Positions 24,367-32,575 of a stretch of DNA of 35,960 bases are shown here, one piece after another (position 1 is the stretch's first letter; every line of letters starts with the position of its first letter). The notes under the pieces were generated by a model. The model made no database searches and was not told the origin of the DNA. It saw only the letters and a list, made by a program, of their open reading frames with translations. Source of the DNA: Bauldia sp. GTDB lineage: Bacteria > Pseudomonadota > Alphaproteobacteria > Rhizobiales > Kaistiaceae. A program made the translations under genes and the position numbers. The stretch covers positions 1-35,960 of the forward strand of contig NZ_JAGRLA010000187.1 of NCBI RefSeq assembly GCF_020442045.1, given 5' to 3'.

Positions 24367-25734
24367 TCAAGCATTTGTGGGGTCCACTTCGCTACCGATA
24401 CGATAACCTATCGACGCGTATCGGCCGGACTGGGGTACATCCGCTGCGAACATCCTGCGAGCGTCGAAGAGCACCTTGTCGTGAAGGGGAAGCACCGACA
24501 GCCGTTCGTAGTCAGGCCACTTGGTCGCAACGACGATGACATCCGCGTCTGCGACCGAATCCTCCCAGGAATCGACGAAAGCCGGACGTGGATCGCCACC
24601 TAGCGCTCTTGCAAAGCTGGAAACAGCGATCGGATCATGTGCCAGGACCTTGGCCCCGGCGTCGAGGAGAGATCGAACGATCGCCAGTGACGCGGATTCT
24701 CGAACGTCGTCGGTCCCGGGCTTGAAGGCGAGTCCAAGCACGAGGCAGGTCTTTCCTTTTAGCGATCCGACTTCACGTTCGAGGATTTCGCGGACTTGAT
24801 AAGGCTGATCCTTGTTCACGTCGAGCACCGCCTGAAGCATGCTCATGGGCATGCCAAACGACTGCCCTTGGGAGCGCAGCGCCTGAACGTCCTTCGGAAA
24901 ACAGCTCCCCCCGAAGCCACAGCCGGGAACCAGATAAGAGAGGATGGCAGGCTCGACGCGGCGGCCGTCGACAACCGGATTCCAACGTCGATCCAGGCTC
25001 ACGCCCTTAACGACGTCCATGACATCAATGTCACCAAGGGCGGCGGCAAGATTCGCGATCTCATTGATCGCGGAAATCTGCGTCGCGAGGATAGCGTTGT
25101 TGGCATACTTGATCAGTTCGGCCGTCCGTGTGTTGACACAGACCTTTTCGCAGCCCCACGGCCGGTAAAGCTCTTCGAGCCGACGCCGGGTCTCAGCGTC
25201 CTCGAAGCCGATCACGATCCGGTCAGGTTCCATGAAGTCGACGACAGCGCTCCCTTCCCGGAGGAACTCCGGATTCATGCCGAGACCAAAGGCATCGCCG
25301 AGCCGCTTCCCGGATGCCGCCTCTATCTCGCCCCTCACCATCGTGTCGGTGGTCCCGGGGACCACGGTGCTCTTCACGACGACCGAAAGGAAACGGCTCG
25401 CTCCCTTGAGCCATGCGCCAATCTCTTGGGCGGCCGACCGAATGTGTTGGAGGTCAATTGCACCATCCTTGGACGGTGTGCCAACGGCGATAAGCACGAT
25501 GTCCGCCGTAGCCATACTGGCTGCCATGTCGCTTGAAGCGCGAAATCGCCCCTCCGCGACGACCTTCCCCAGAAGCGCCGGCAAACCTTCCTCGAATATG
25601 TGAGGCTCCCCGCCATTCAACCGAGCGACGATCTCCTCATTGACGTCGATACATGTGACATCATGCCCCTTGGCGGCAAGGCAGACGCCGGAAACGAGAC
25701 CGACATATCCCGCACCGATGATGCTGACCTTCAT
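24367..25734 (-). CDS. ugd: UDP-glucose 6-dehydrogenase (455 aa)
   Basis: Oxidises UDP-glucose to UDP-glucuronate in two NAD-dependent steps. MKVSIIGAGYVGLVSGVCLA (GxGxxG), VAVGTPSKDGAIDL as AVGTPSKDG, VVKSTVVPGTTDTM, GMNPEFLREGSAVVDFMEPD and AELIKYANNAILATQISAIN are all in family order. The catalytic Cys is residue 278 in GCGFGGSCFPKDV, and the C-terminal NAD half has LGLAFKPGTDDVRESAS. Length is normal. The ATG overlaps the TGA of the upstream decarboxylase-like gene (ATGA), so the two are one transcript. Base composition is less GC-biased than the operon to the left, hinting at separate origin. A GDP-mannose dehydrogenase role is less likely given the neighbour. Confidence 0.93.
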   Translation of the reverse strand: MKVSIIGAGYVGLVSGVCLAAKGHDVTCIDVNEEIVARLNGGEPHIFEEGLPALLGKVVAEGRFRASSDMAASMATADIVLIAVGTPSKDGAIDLQHIRSAAQEIGAWLKGASRFLSVVVKSTVVPGTTDTMVRGEIEAASGKRLGDAFGLGMNPEFLREGSAVVDFMEPDRIVIGFEDAETRRRLEELYRPWGCEKVCVNTRTAELIKYANNAILATQISAINEIANLAAALGDIDVMDVVKGVSLDRRWNPVVDGRRVEPAILSYLVPGCGFGGSCFPKDVQALRSQGQSFGMPMSMLQAVLDVNKDQPYQVREILEREVGSLKGKTCLVLGLAFKPGTDDVRESASLAIVRSLLDAGAKVLAHDPIAVSSFARALGGDPRPAFVDSWEDSVADADVIVVATKWPDYERLSVLPLHDKVLFDARRMFAADVPQSGRYASIGYRIGSEVDPTNA

Positions 25735-26837
25735 GTGCGGTTCTCGGCTTCGTGCTTGAGGAATGCGAGATACCGACGCACCCCCTCCTCGACGTCAACC
25801 CTCGGATCGTACTGGAGGATGGCGCGGGCCTTGTCGATCATGGGGCAACGACGGTTGGGATTGTCTGTCAGGTACTCAGCGTCATCGCTGGTTTCGTATC
25901 GCACCTTGCCGGAGTATCCAAACAACTCCATGCCGGCTTGCTGGTAGGTCATTGCAAGTTCCCGAACCATGATTTCCGGTTTGTCTGTACCGATGTTGAA
26001 CACCTCGAATTGGCCGTGGAGCAGGCATTTGAGGTAGCCCGAGACAGCGTCGGCGACGTAGCAGAAAGTCCGGGTCGGCGTCCCATCCGACAGGATGACA
26101 ATATCCCGCCCTTCCAGCACGCAATTCGCGAAGTCGGCCGGCAGCCGACGGTCGCCGACACGCATTCCAGGACCGAAATTATTGAACGGCCGCGCTACCG
26201 TTATTGGTGTGGCAGCGGTTTTTGCGTAGACGTAACAGATCGTTTCGCCGAACCGTTTCGACTCATCGTAACAGGCTCGCGGTCCAATGCAGGAAACATT
26301 GCCGCGATACTCTTCCGCGGTCGGGATCGCGTCGCTCGCCGGATCGCCATAGATCTCGCTGCTCGAAAAGAAAAGAAAGCCGCGCAATCCCCCGGAATCA
26401 GAGTACATGTCCAATAAACGCCGCAGTCCCCAAATGTTGGCATCAATGGTTTCCAGAGGGAACTGACGGTAAAACGTCGGGGACGCGATAGACGCCATAT
26501 GAACCACAAAATTTGCTTTTACAGCCCCGGGCACGACTTCAAGATCGTCTTTCGCGATATCGAAAGAATGAAGATCGATCTTCTCAGGAAATTCTTGAAT
26601 GAGATCGTCCATCCAGGCAGGACGACCAAAAATGAAAGTGTCGACCCCAATAACTTTCTGAATACCGAGAGAGATGGCGTTTCTTACAAGATACTGTAGA
26701 AAGTAGTACCCCAAGAATCCCGCACATCCCGTAACAAGTACCGTCGAATCGCGGAATTTATTTTTTTCCGCATCGGTCAACGACCCATCGATCTCAGCCA
26801 GATCCCCGGCGACAACAGGGTTGAGCGGATTTTTCAT
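25731..26837 (-). CDS. UDP-glucuronate decarboxylase-like SDR enzyme (368 aa; UDP-xylose synthase candidate)
   Basis: Extended SDR: TVLVTGCAGFLGYYFLQYLV (NAD loop near residues 32-43), HMASIASPTFYRQFPLETID, LFFSSSEIYGDP, CIGPRACYDESKRFGETICY (GPRxCYDExKR with the YxxxK catalytic pair) and ARPFNNFGPGMRVGDRRLPA. The GPRACYDESKR block and coupling to ugd point to conversion of UDP-glucuronate to UDP-xylose or its 4-keto intermediate. MKNPLNPVVAGDL is taken as the start (ATG 26835-26837) because relatives begin similarly; an ATG at 26874 would add 13 Gly/Ser/Thr-rich residues. The first ~250 codons are noticeably AT-richer than neighbouring operons. A 4-epimerase or other dehydratase activity is possible. 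Confidence 0.8.
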   Translation of the reverse strand: MKNPLNPVVAGDLAEIDGSLTDAEKNKFRDSTVLVTGCAGFLGYYFLQYLVRNAISLGIQKVIGVDTFIFGRPAWMDDLIQEFPEKIDLHSFDIAKDDLEVVPGAVKANFVVHMASIASPTFYRQFPLETIDANIWGLRRLLDMYSDSGGLRGFLFFSSSEIYGDPASDAIPTAEEYRGNVSCIGPRACYDESKRFGETICYVYAKTAATPITVARPFNNFGPGMRVGDRRLPADFANCVLEGRDIVILSDGTPTRTFCYVADAVSGYLKCLLHGQFEVFNIGTDKPEIMVRELAMTYQQAGMELFGYSGKVRYETSDDAEYLTDNPNRRCPMIDKARAILQYDPRVDVEEGVRRYLAFLKHEAENRT

Positions 26838-27334
26838 GCCCGTCGCACCGCTTGTTCCAGAACCTGTCCCGTCCATGGCGCTCGTCCATTCGCCCGGAGA
26901 CGCCCTGATCGCTCTTTGTCACGTTGTGTATTCATACCGACCCGATGCCCATCATGACGGTAATCCAATCGTCTACCGCCGAACGCAAAGATGTATCCGC
27001 GGCCGCCGATTGGACGCCGCAGCCCGCTCAAGTCGTGGGCCTATCACAGCCAACTCCCCAGTGTACACTACGGCGACTCCAAACTTTTTCGTCATGCCGG
27101 TCGGGGTATTCCACCCCTTCGACCTCGGCCATGTGAAACGCCACACGGACGAGCCTGGCGAGGCCATCGGTGACCAATGCCTGATTGGTCCCGGCATTAC
27201 CAGCGAGCGCGGGAATCAGCCAAGATTGTGGGCGACCAGCAGGCGGCGGAAAAGGAGAACGCACCTTGCGGCAATCGAGGTGCTCCCGCGCTTTCTTTCG
27301 GAACGTTGCGCGGATCGCACGCTTCTCTCAGGGG
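26838..27334. other. 497 bp gap upstream of the ugd/uxs pair; no convincing gene
   Basis: The region should contain the promoter for the two-gene ugd transcript. Short frames exist on the minus strand (for example 26834-27031, whose stop overlaps the start at 26837 as ATGA, and 26973-27197), but their products have no recognisable motifs and are Arg/Gly/Pro-rich or shadow-like. Composition shifts from AT-leaning at 26900-27110 to GC-rich near 27250. No mobile-element signature was seen. Confidence 0.5.
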
Positions 27335-30300
27335 TCAGTTTCGTTTTTTTGGCGCCTGGCGCCGGCGCGCGTGTGCGCGGCGTTTCGCCTCTTCCTTGCG
27401 GAGCGCGCCGACCTTCCGCTCCAGCTTCCCGGCCCGCCTCCGCGATGCCCTTTCCAGACGGAAGAAGCGCGTCCTCAATCCCTTGCGCAGGTAGTCATAG
27501 GTCGTCGCGGCGATCGCAGCCACCACCACCACGAACAGCAACGCGCCGGAATGCGACGACTCCGGGTCCGGTCCCGGCACCGCGATCGCGACGATGGCGA
27601 GGATCGCCGCGATGCCGATGGTGACGGAAGCGATCGGCATGGCCCTGAGGAATGCGGCAAGTGGCGAGCGGCGTCCACGGTCCTTGCGTCCCTGTCGCTG
27701 CCGGCGTTTGCCACCCGCGGCTTTCACGGTCCTGGGCCTCTGTCCCTTTCCGCTCCCTCCCGGCCTTCCGCGTCCGTTGCCCGGGCCGCGCCCGCTCCGG
27801 TTCGCCTTTCCCGCGCCGGCTGCCTTCCGCCCGGTCGCTGGCGTCGCCGCGGTGGCCCGCGACGAAATTCCCGCGCCTTCCCGTCGCTCGACCTCGTCGA
27901 AGGATATGATCGGGAAGGCATCGACCCTTGACGCAGGATTGGCGTTGATCACGGTGCAGCGCAAGGGATCGATCCCGTCGGCGATCGCCCGCCAGCTCTT
28001 TCGATGCAGGTCCCGGGCCGGATTTGGAAGGTTGTATTTGTCGCCGACCTGCTGATAGCCGGCGAAGTAGTAGTTCGGGTTGTCCTTCTGCTCGACGATC
28101 TCGAGGACGATGCCCTCCCTCTGCTCGGCGCCTTCGACGATCGGCACATAGTCGCCGTCAACGCCGAGAAGATAGATCCGCTTGTATCCGAGGAGGCTGG
28201 CCCAGGCGCAGGTGTGGCTTCCCGTCGTCACCGGCCGGGCCTGCAATGCGGCGGAGGCAAATCGCATCTCGTCGAAATTCACCACCCGTGGCGACCCGCC
28301 GGTTTCGCCGAGCGCCTCGATCAACTCGCCCCTCAGCAGGAACAGGCGAATGCCGAGTTCGTCGGCATTCTCGATCAACTTGCCGATCTGGGCCTTGTGC
28401 GAACGCCCGACAACCGTGTCGAGGCAGGCATAATATTGCGGGAACCAGCCGATTTCGTACCAGTGGCGATAAGCGGCATTCATGCCGAAGACATCGAAGC
28501 GGTCGAGCTTGGCGAAATCGAATCCCTTGAGCGAAGGGCCGTTGCCGAGGATGATCGCCGGGCGATCCGGCATCCGGTCGACCGTGGCGCGCCCGGGACT
28601 CAGCCAGGCGGTGGCGGCCTCCGCCACCTTGTCCCCGCCCGGGTCGTCGCGGATCGCGACCAGGTTCCCCCAGGCGTCCTCCGTCTCAAGTACGCAGGGA
28701 TAGCGCTTCAACCCGAACCAGTCGTGCTTGCCGCCGTAACGCTCGATCGGGTGCCATTCACTGACATAGACGCCATATCCCTTGGCCACGAGGAAATCGG
28801 CCATGTCGCGCCAGTCGTAGCCGAGCGGCACCGTCTTGGCATCCTCGAACTCGCAGACGACCATCAATGGCGCCACGCGATCCCATGGCACGCCCTGGAG
28901 AACGAAGCGGTCGTGGCCCTCGGTATCGATCTTCAGGAGGTCGACGCGGCTGATATTGCGGTCGGCGAGAAACTCCGTCAGCGACACGACGTCGACCTGC
29001 TGGGCGACCTGGTGGCTTTCGTGGAACGGGCTGAAGCCGCTGATGCCGGTGCTGACATCGGAGCGGAAGAAATCGACTCCGGTTTCACTGGTGTCGCCGA
29101 CCGCCCGCGCGTCGACGGTGACCAGGCGCCGCTTCTTCTCCGGAAATTTCGCAAGGCGATCCAACAGCGCCTTGCGGTTCCGGTCATCCGGCTCAAAGGC
29201 AAAGATACGCCAGCCTTCGTGCAGGAAGGGCGTCAAGGACGAGCCTTCATGCGCACCGACGTCGATCATCACGCGCTTGTGTTCCCTCGGAAGGATCAGT
29301 TCCGTCGCCAGCCGTACTTCGCTCAGGGCCGCCGAACTGGCACGCGGATATCCGCCGACAATCAGCCCGGCGAGCTTGCTAATCTGCTCCAGCGTCTTTT
29401 CTCTCCAGTATTTCCGCTCGCGATAGGTCGCGACCACCCGATCCGCGAATGCCTCGACCTCCCTGAGGTCACCGCCGTCGCCTTCCTCGCCGATGACGCG
29501 GTCGAACCTATCGAACGGAAAGACCCGCACGGCCGACTTTTCGTTCAGGTTGGTGACGCGTACCGGAAATCCCTTGAGGATATCGGCGGTCTGCTGCCAG
29601 GAGCGCAAATGCATCCCCGCGGAGCGATTGGGCGGATTGTAGCGATCGCCTTTGCGCTGATAGCCGTCGAAGAAGTAGTTCGGGTTATGCTCCGGATCGC
29701 GCGATATGGTCAGGGCGCGGCCCTCGACGTCGGCTTCCTCCAGCTTCTCGACATAGTCGAGATCGACGCCGAGGATGTGGATCCGCCGATATCCCAGCAC
29801 CACGCCGACCAGGACCGAGAAGCTTCCGGTGGTGATCAGCTCGTGATCGAGGAAGCCGAAGCCTTTCCGCATCTCTTCCAGGAAGAAGACGCAGGGGTCC
29901 TGCCGCAGGTCCGGATAGGCGTCGAGGATGTTCTCCCGGAGGAAGAAGCCTTCGATCCCGTATTGCTGCCTGTTCCGGATCAGGCGGACGACCTCGTCCT
30001 TGTGTGAATCGAGGACCACGTCGTCGAAGCAGCAATAATAGGTCGGATATTGTCCGATCTCGTCCCAGAACCGGTAGGCGGCATTCATGCCGAGCCAGGC
30101 GCGGCCTTCGAGTGCGGCGAAATCGAATCCCTTCAGCGACGGGCCGTTGCCGAGGACGAAGAGCGGCCCTTCCTTCCGCCTGAACCGCAGGCCGTCGAGG
30201 TTGTTGTAGGTTCCGCGGTGATGGTAGACGACGACCTCGGGCTCCACCGAATCGAGGTTCTGGCGCGAGCTGAGCGCGGCGGTCTCCAACGCGGTCGATT

Positions 30301-32077
30301 GCCAGTTCCGGTGCGCCGCCTCGCCCGACGACTCGTTTGAGCGGTGGTACTTTTTCGCCGACGAGACCGGCACCCCGTAGCGGCTGGCGAGGATCGAATA
30401 GATCGATTGCGTGCGGTGCCCCCAGTAGGGAAACAGCGAGAGCAGCTTCTCCCGGCTGACCGAATCCGGCGCGACCTTGCCGGCGACCAGGTCGGCCCTG
30501 AGCGCTTCAGCCCCGGCGTCGAGCCGAACACGCCTCTTTTCGTGCTCGGCGATCGACTTCGGCCACAGCACGGCCCGTCGATCCTGGCCGAGGACATAGG
30601 CTTCCTCGATCAGCTCCTGATACTTCCCGCCGCGCCGGTAGCCGACGATGCATGAGCAGAGATGGGGCGCCAGCAGGTCGGCATTCGTCGCCCCGATCAC
30701 CGCCTGCGCCTCGGGATGGGTGAAGACGGCATTCGCGAACGGCCAGCTGGGCCGATCGTCATGATCGGCTATGAAGAACCCGTCCCGGGCGATCCTGTCG
30801 AAGATCTCCCTGACATCCTGCAGCGCCGACAGGCCGGCATCCATCCACAGCACGAGGTCGCCGTCGTGGACATGCGGCTCGCTCGACCGGATGGCGGCCG
30901 GCTTGTAGGCCCGCGTCTTCGGCTCGAGGTATTCGGGGAAGAAGGCCCGCGCCGCGTCCGGATAGTCGAGCACCTCCACCTTTTCGAGCTGGCCCAGCCG
31001 CTCCCGTTCGAACGGTGTCAGTCCCAGGCTGTAGACGTAGATCCGGTCGACGGTCAGAAAGCTGGTCCGGTGCAGGCTGGCGACGAGGTTCAGCCCCTGC
31101 TCGTAATAGGCCGGGTCGAAGGAAGTGATGACGATCCGCCGCGGCGGGCCGGATTCGAGCGATCGCTTCCCGAGCTCCGCCCATGTCGTCGCATAGGGTT
31201 CCTCGGCGCGCTTGTTGCCGACCACCTCGAGTCGCGACGGCGACGCATAGAAATATTCAAGCAACCGGTCTTCCAGGAAGGCCGTCTGCTGCGCCTGTTC
31301 GGGAGTGAGGACCACCTTCGCCGTCTTCCGGTCCTCCCGGGCGACATGAAACTCCGCGTAGCGGTGGAGCCACTGCCAGGCCACGTAGCCGAACCGATCG
31401 TCGACCAGGTGCAGGCATTCGTCGAGCTGCCGCATCCGGAACGCCGTGCTCTTGGCGTCCTCATGGGCGGTGGCGTTGCACAGGATACGGTCGAGGAACC
31501 CGAACCGGAAGCCGCGCTGCGCAATGCGAATCCAGTATTCGTAGTCGAGCTGGAGGTTGTAGGCCGCGTCGAGACCGCCGACCGCCTCATACACCCGCCG
31601 GCGAAAGAAGACCGCGGGCTGGAGCAGCCCGATCGCGACCTGGAGCGAGCGCCGGAAATCGGTACCCTCCGGCTGGACGAAGGCTTCCGAGAGCGTGTTG
31701 CCCTCGGCGTCCACCCGATTGCCTCGCCCATAGACGACATCGATCTCCGGATTGGCCTCGAAGAAGGCCACCACCGCGGCAATGGCGCTCTCGTCGCTGT
31801 AGTAATCGTCGGAATTCAGCCAGGTCAGGATATCGCCGTCGGCAAGCGCGAGGCCCTTGTTGATCGCGTCGACCTGACCACCATCGGGTCCGATCGTCAG
31901 CCTGACCCGCTGGTCACCCTCGGCATAGGCCCGAAGCATTTCCGCGGTGCCATCGGTGGAACCGCCGTCGAAGATGATGTGTTCATAGTCCGCCGACGCC
32001 TGGCCGCGAACGGATTCAAGCGTCCTTTCGACAAACCGCCCCTGGTTGAAGGATGGTGTGACAACGGCGACCTTCAA
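27335..32077 (-). CDS. Giant multi-domain glycosyltransferase/methyltransferase with membrane anchor (1580 aa)
   Basis: The start is a TTG at 32075-32077 with AGGGAG 6 nt upstream and the first GT2 strand at residue 2; the frame to 32227 adds non-homologous residues. Order: (1) GT2, 1-~250: AVVTPSFNQGRFVERTL, GGSTDG 38-43, NSDD 88-91, QPAVFF, DYEYW; (2) a second GT-A-like, DUF1647-like domain, ~313-560: RIVITSFDPAYYEQGLNLVA, LWMDAG 411-415; (3) LGNGPSLKGFDF domain copy 1, ~640-860; (4) FkbM methyltransferase, ~935-1110: VMIDVGAHEGSSLTPFL, LLKIDTEGHDRFVLQGV; (5) LGNGPSLKGFDF copy 2, ~1175-1396; (6) Lys/Arg/Gly-rich linker; (7) two membrane spans, ~1474-1500 and ~1509-1529, then a basic tail. 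Likely tethers several glycan-building activities to the membrane. Substrates are unknown. It is divergent from gmd. Confidence 0.85.
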   Translation of the reverse strand: MKVAVVTPSFNQGRFVERTLESVRGQASADYEHIIFDGGSTDGTAEMLRAYAEGDQRVRLTIGPDGGQVDAINKGLALADGDILTWLNSDDYYSDESAIAAVVAFFEANPEIDVVYGRGNRVDAEGNTLSEAFVQPEGTDFRRSLQVAIGLLQPAVFFRRRVYEAVGGLDAAYNLQLDYEYWIRIAQRGFRFGFLDRILCNATAHEDAKSTAFRMRQLDECLHLVDDRFGYVAWQWLHRYAEFHVAREDRKTAKVVLTPEQAQQTAFLEDRLLEYFYASPSRLEVVGNKRAEEPYATTWAELGKRSLESGPPRRIVITSFDPAYYEQGLNLVASLHRTSFLTVDRIYVYSLGLTPFERERLGQLEKVEVLDYPDAARAFFPEYLEPKTRAYKPAAIRSSEPHVHDGDLVLWMDAGLSALQDVREIFDRIARDGFFIADHDDRPSWPFANAVFTHPEAQAVIGATNADLLAPHLCSCIVGYRRGGKYQELIEEAYVLGQDRRAVLWPKSIAEHEKRRVRLDAGAEALRADLVAGKVAPDSVSREKLLSLFPYWGHRTQSIYSILASRYGVPVSSAKKYHRSNESSGEAAHRNWQSTALETAALSSRQNLDSVEPEVVVYHHRGTYNNLDGLRFRRKEGPLFVLGNGPSLKGFDFAALEGRAWLGMNAAYRFWDEIGQYPTYYCCFDDVVLDSHKDEVVRLIRNRQQYGIEGFFLRENILDAYPDLRQDPCVFFLEEMRKGFGFLDHELITTGSFSVLVGVVLGYRRIHILGVDLDYVEKLEEADVEGRALTISRDPEHNPNYFFDGYQRKGDRYNPPNRSAGMHLRSWQQTADILKGFPVRVTNLNEKSAVRVFPFDRFDRVIGEEGDGGDLREVEAFADRVVATYRERKYWREKTLEQISKLAGLIVGGYPRASSAALSEVRLATELILPREHKRVMIDVGAHEGSSLTPFLHEGWRIFAFEPDDRNRKALLDRLAKFPEKKRRLVTVDARAVGDTSETGVDFFRSDVSTGISGFSPFHESHQVAQQVDVVSLTEFLADRNISRVDLLKIDTEGHDRFVLQGVPWDRVAPLMVVCEFEDAKTVPLGYDWRDMADFLVAKGYGVYVSEWHPIERYGGKHDWFGLKRYPCVLETEDAWGNLVAIRDDPGGDKVAEAATAWLSPGRATVDRMPDRPAIILGNGPSLKGFDFAKLDRFDVFGMNAAYRHWYEIGWFPQYYACLDTVVGRSHKAQIGKLIENADELGIRLFLLRGELIEALGETGGSPRVVNFDEMRFASAALQARPVTTGSHTCAWASLLGYKRIYLLGVDGDYVPIVEGAEQREGIVLEIVEQKDNPNYYFAGYQQVGDKYNLPNPARDLHRKSWRAIADGIDPLRCTVINANPASRVDAFPIISFDEVERREGAGISSRATAATPATGRKAAGAGKANRSGRGPGNGRGRPGGSGKGQRPRTVKAAGGKRRQRQGRKDRGRRSPLAAFLRAMPIASVTIGIAAILAIVAIAVPGPDPESSHSGALLFVVVVAAIAATTYDYLRKGLRTRFFRLERASRRRAGKLERKVGALRKEEAKRRAHARRRQAPKKRN
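27890..28555 (-). repeat. GNGPSLKGFDF domain, copy 2 (within the 1580 aa protein)
   Basis: AIILGNGPSLKGFDFAKLDR, FGMNAAYRHWYEIGWFPQYY, ACLDTVVGRSHKAQ, VTTGSHTCAWASLLGYKRIY, LLGVDGDYVP, NPNYYFAGYQQVGDKYNLPN and FPIISFDEV mirror copy 1. The DNA copies have diverged at many positions, so the duplication is not recent. An FkbM domain lies between the copies. Confidence 0.75.
29500..30160 (-). repeat. GNGPSLKGFDF domain, copy 1 (within the 1580 aa protein)
   Basis: Copy 1 runs from LFVLGNGPSLKGFDF through WLGMNAAYRFWDEIGQYP, YYCCFDDVVLDSHK, ITTGSFSVLVGVVLGYRRIH, ILGVDLDYVE, NPNYFFDGYQRKGDRYNPPN to FPFDRFDRV. Copy 2 at 27890-28555 has the same blocks in the same order, about 220 residues each, so this is an intragenic domain duplication. 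The fold resembles DUF115/Maf-type and GT42-like proteins that bind activated nonulosonates, by motif memory only. Confidence 0.75.
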
Positions 32078-32575
32078 ACGAATTCTCCCTGCGGAAGCAC
32101 GCGAAGCCAGCGCCGTTCGTCCAGTCCCGGCAGCCTCCCATGATGGAATTTTCGCACGTATTTGCAGCTCGATCGCGTGTACTTCGCCAGATACCGCCTG
32201 TCGAGGAGCTGCCCCGCCGATCGACAATTATGTGGCGGTTTTGTCCTACAGCCACCTATCCATGTCAACCGCGCCCGGCGGCCGTTTCCGCACCAGTTGT
32301 CGCGCCGATTCGCCGGGCTGCCTTGCCCGATTGGACATGTGCCCGTCACCATGCCGGGAACCACGATCCCCGGCAAGCCGCCGCGAGCGAGAGGTATCGC
32401 TTGACCGGACGGCGGTCCTGTGTTGCAGAACACGTCGTTCGACGTGGCGCGCCGAAGTCGCGGCAATCGGTCTTGAGAATCAGGGTCATCCGAGACGTCG
32501 GCGCCCCTGGTCCCGGACCTGGAGCGGGCCGCGAAATGCCAGTCGCGCTGCGCCCTGGCACGGTCTCCGGAGGCA
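32078..32575. promoter_or_regulatory. Divergent control region between the 1580 aa gene and gmd
   Basis: 498 bp without a convincing gene, expected to hold promoters for both directions. Two dyads stand out: TGCCGGG-N10-CCCGGCA at 32352-32375, and CACGTCG-tt-CGACGTG at 32431-32446. TTGACC at 32401 has no good -10 partner. GGAGG at 32569-32573 is only 2 nt from the ATG at 32576 but 8 nt from an in-frame TTG at 32582, so gmd may really start at that TTG. Confidence 0.45.
32431..32446. promoter_or_regulatory. Perfect dyad CACGTCG-tt-CGACGTG upstream of gmd
   Basis: Two perfect 7-bp arms around a 2-bp centre, about 130 bp before the gmd start, in noncoding DNA. Size and symmetry fit a dimeric transcription-factor operator. 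No regulator gene lies in the window. Confidence 0.35.

Noticed and set aside
26834..27031. 65-codon minus-strand frame overlapping the uxs start as ATGA
   Set aside because: No recognisable motif and no ribosome binding site; the ATGA overlap alone is weak evidence.
28004..32143. Plus-strand frames of 667 and 493 codons opposite the 1580 aa gene
   Set aside because: Antisense shadows of a frame with GT2, FkbM and duplicated-domain motifs.
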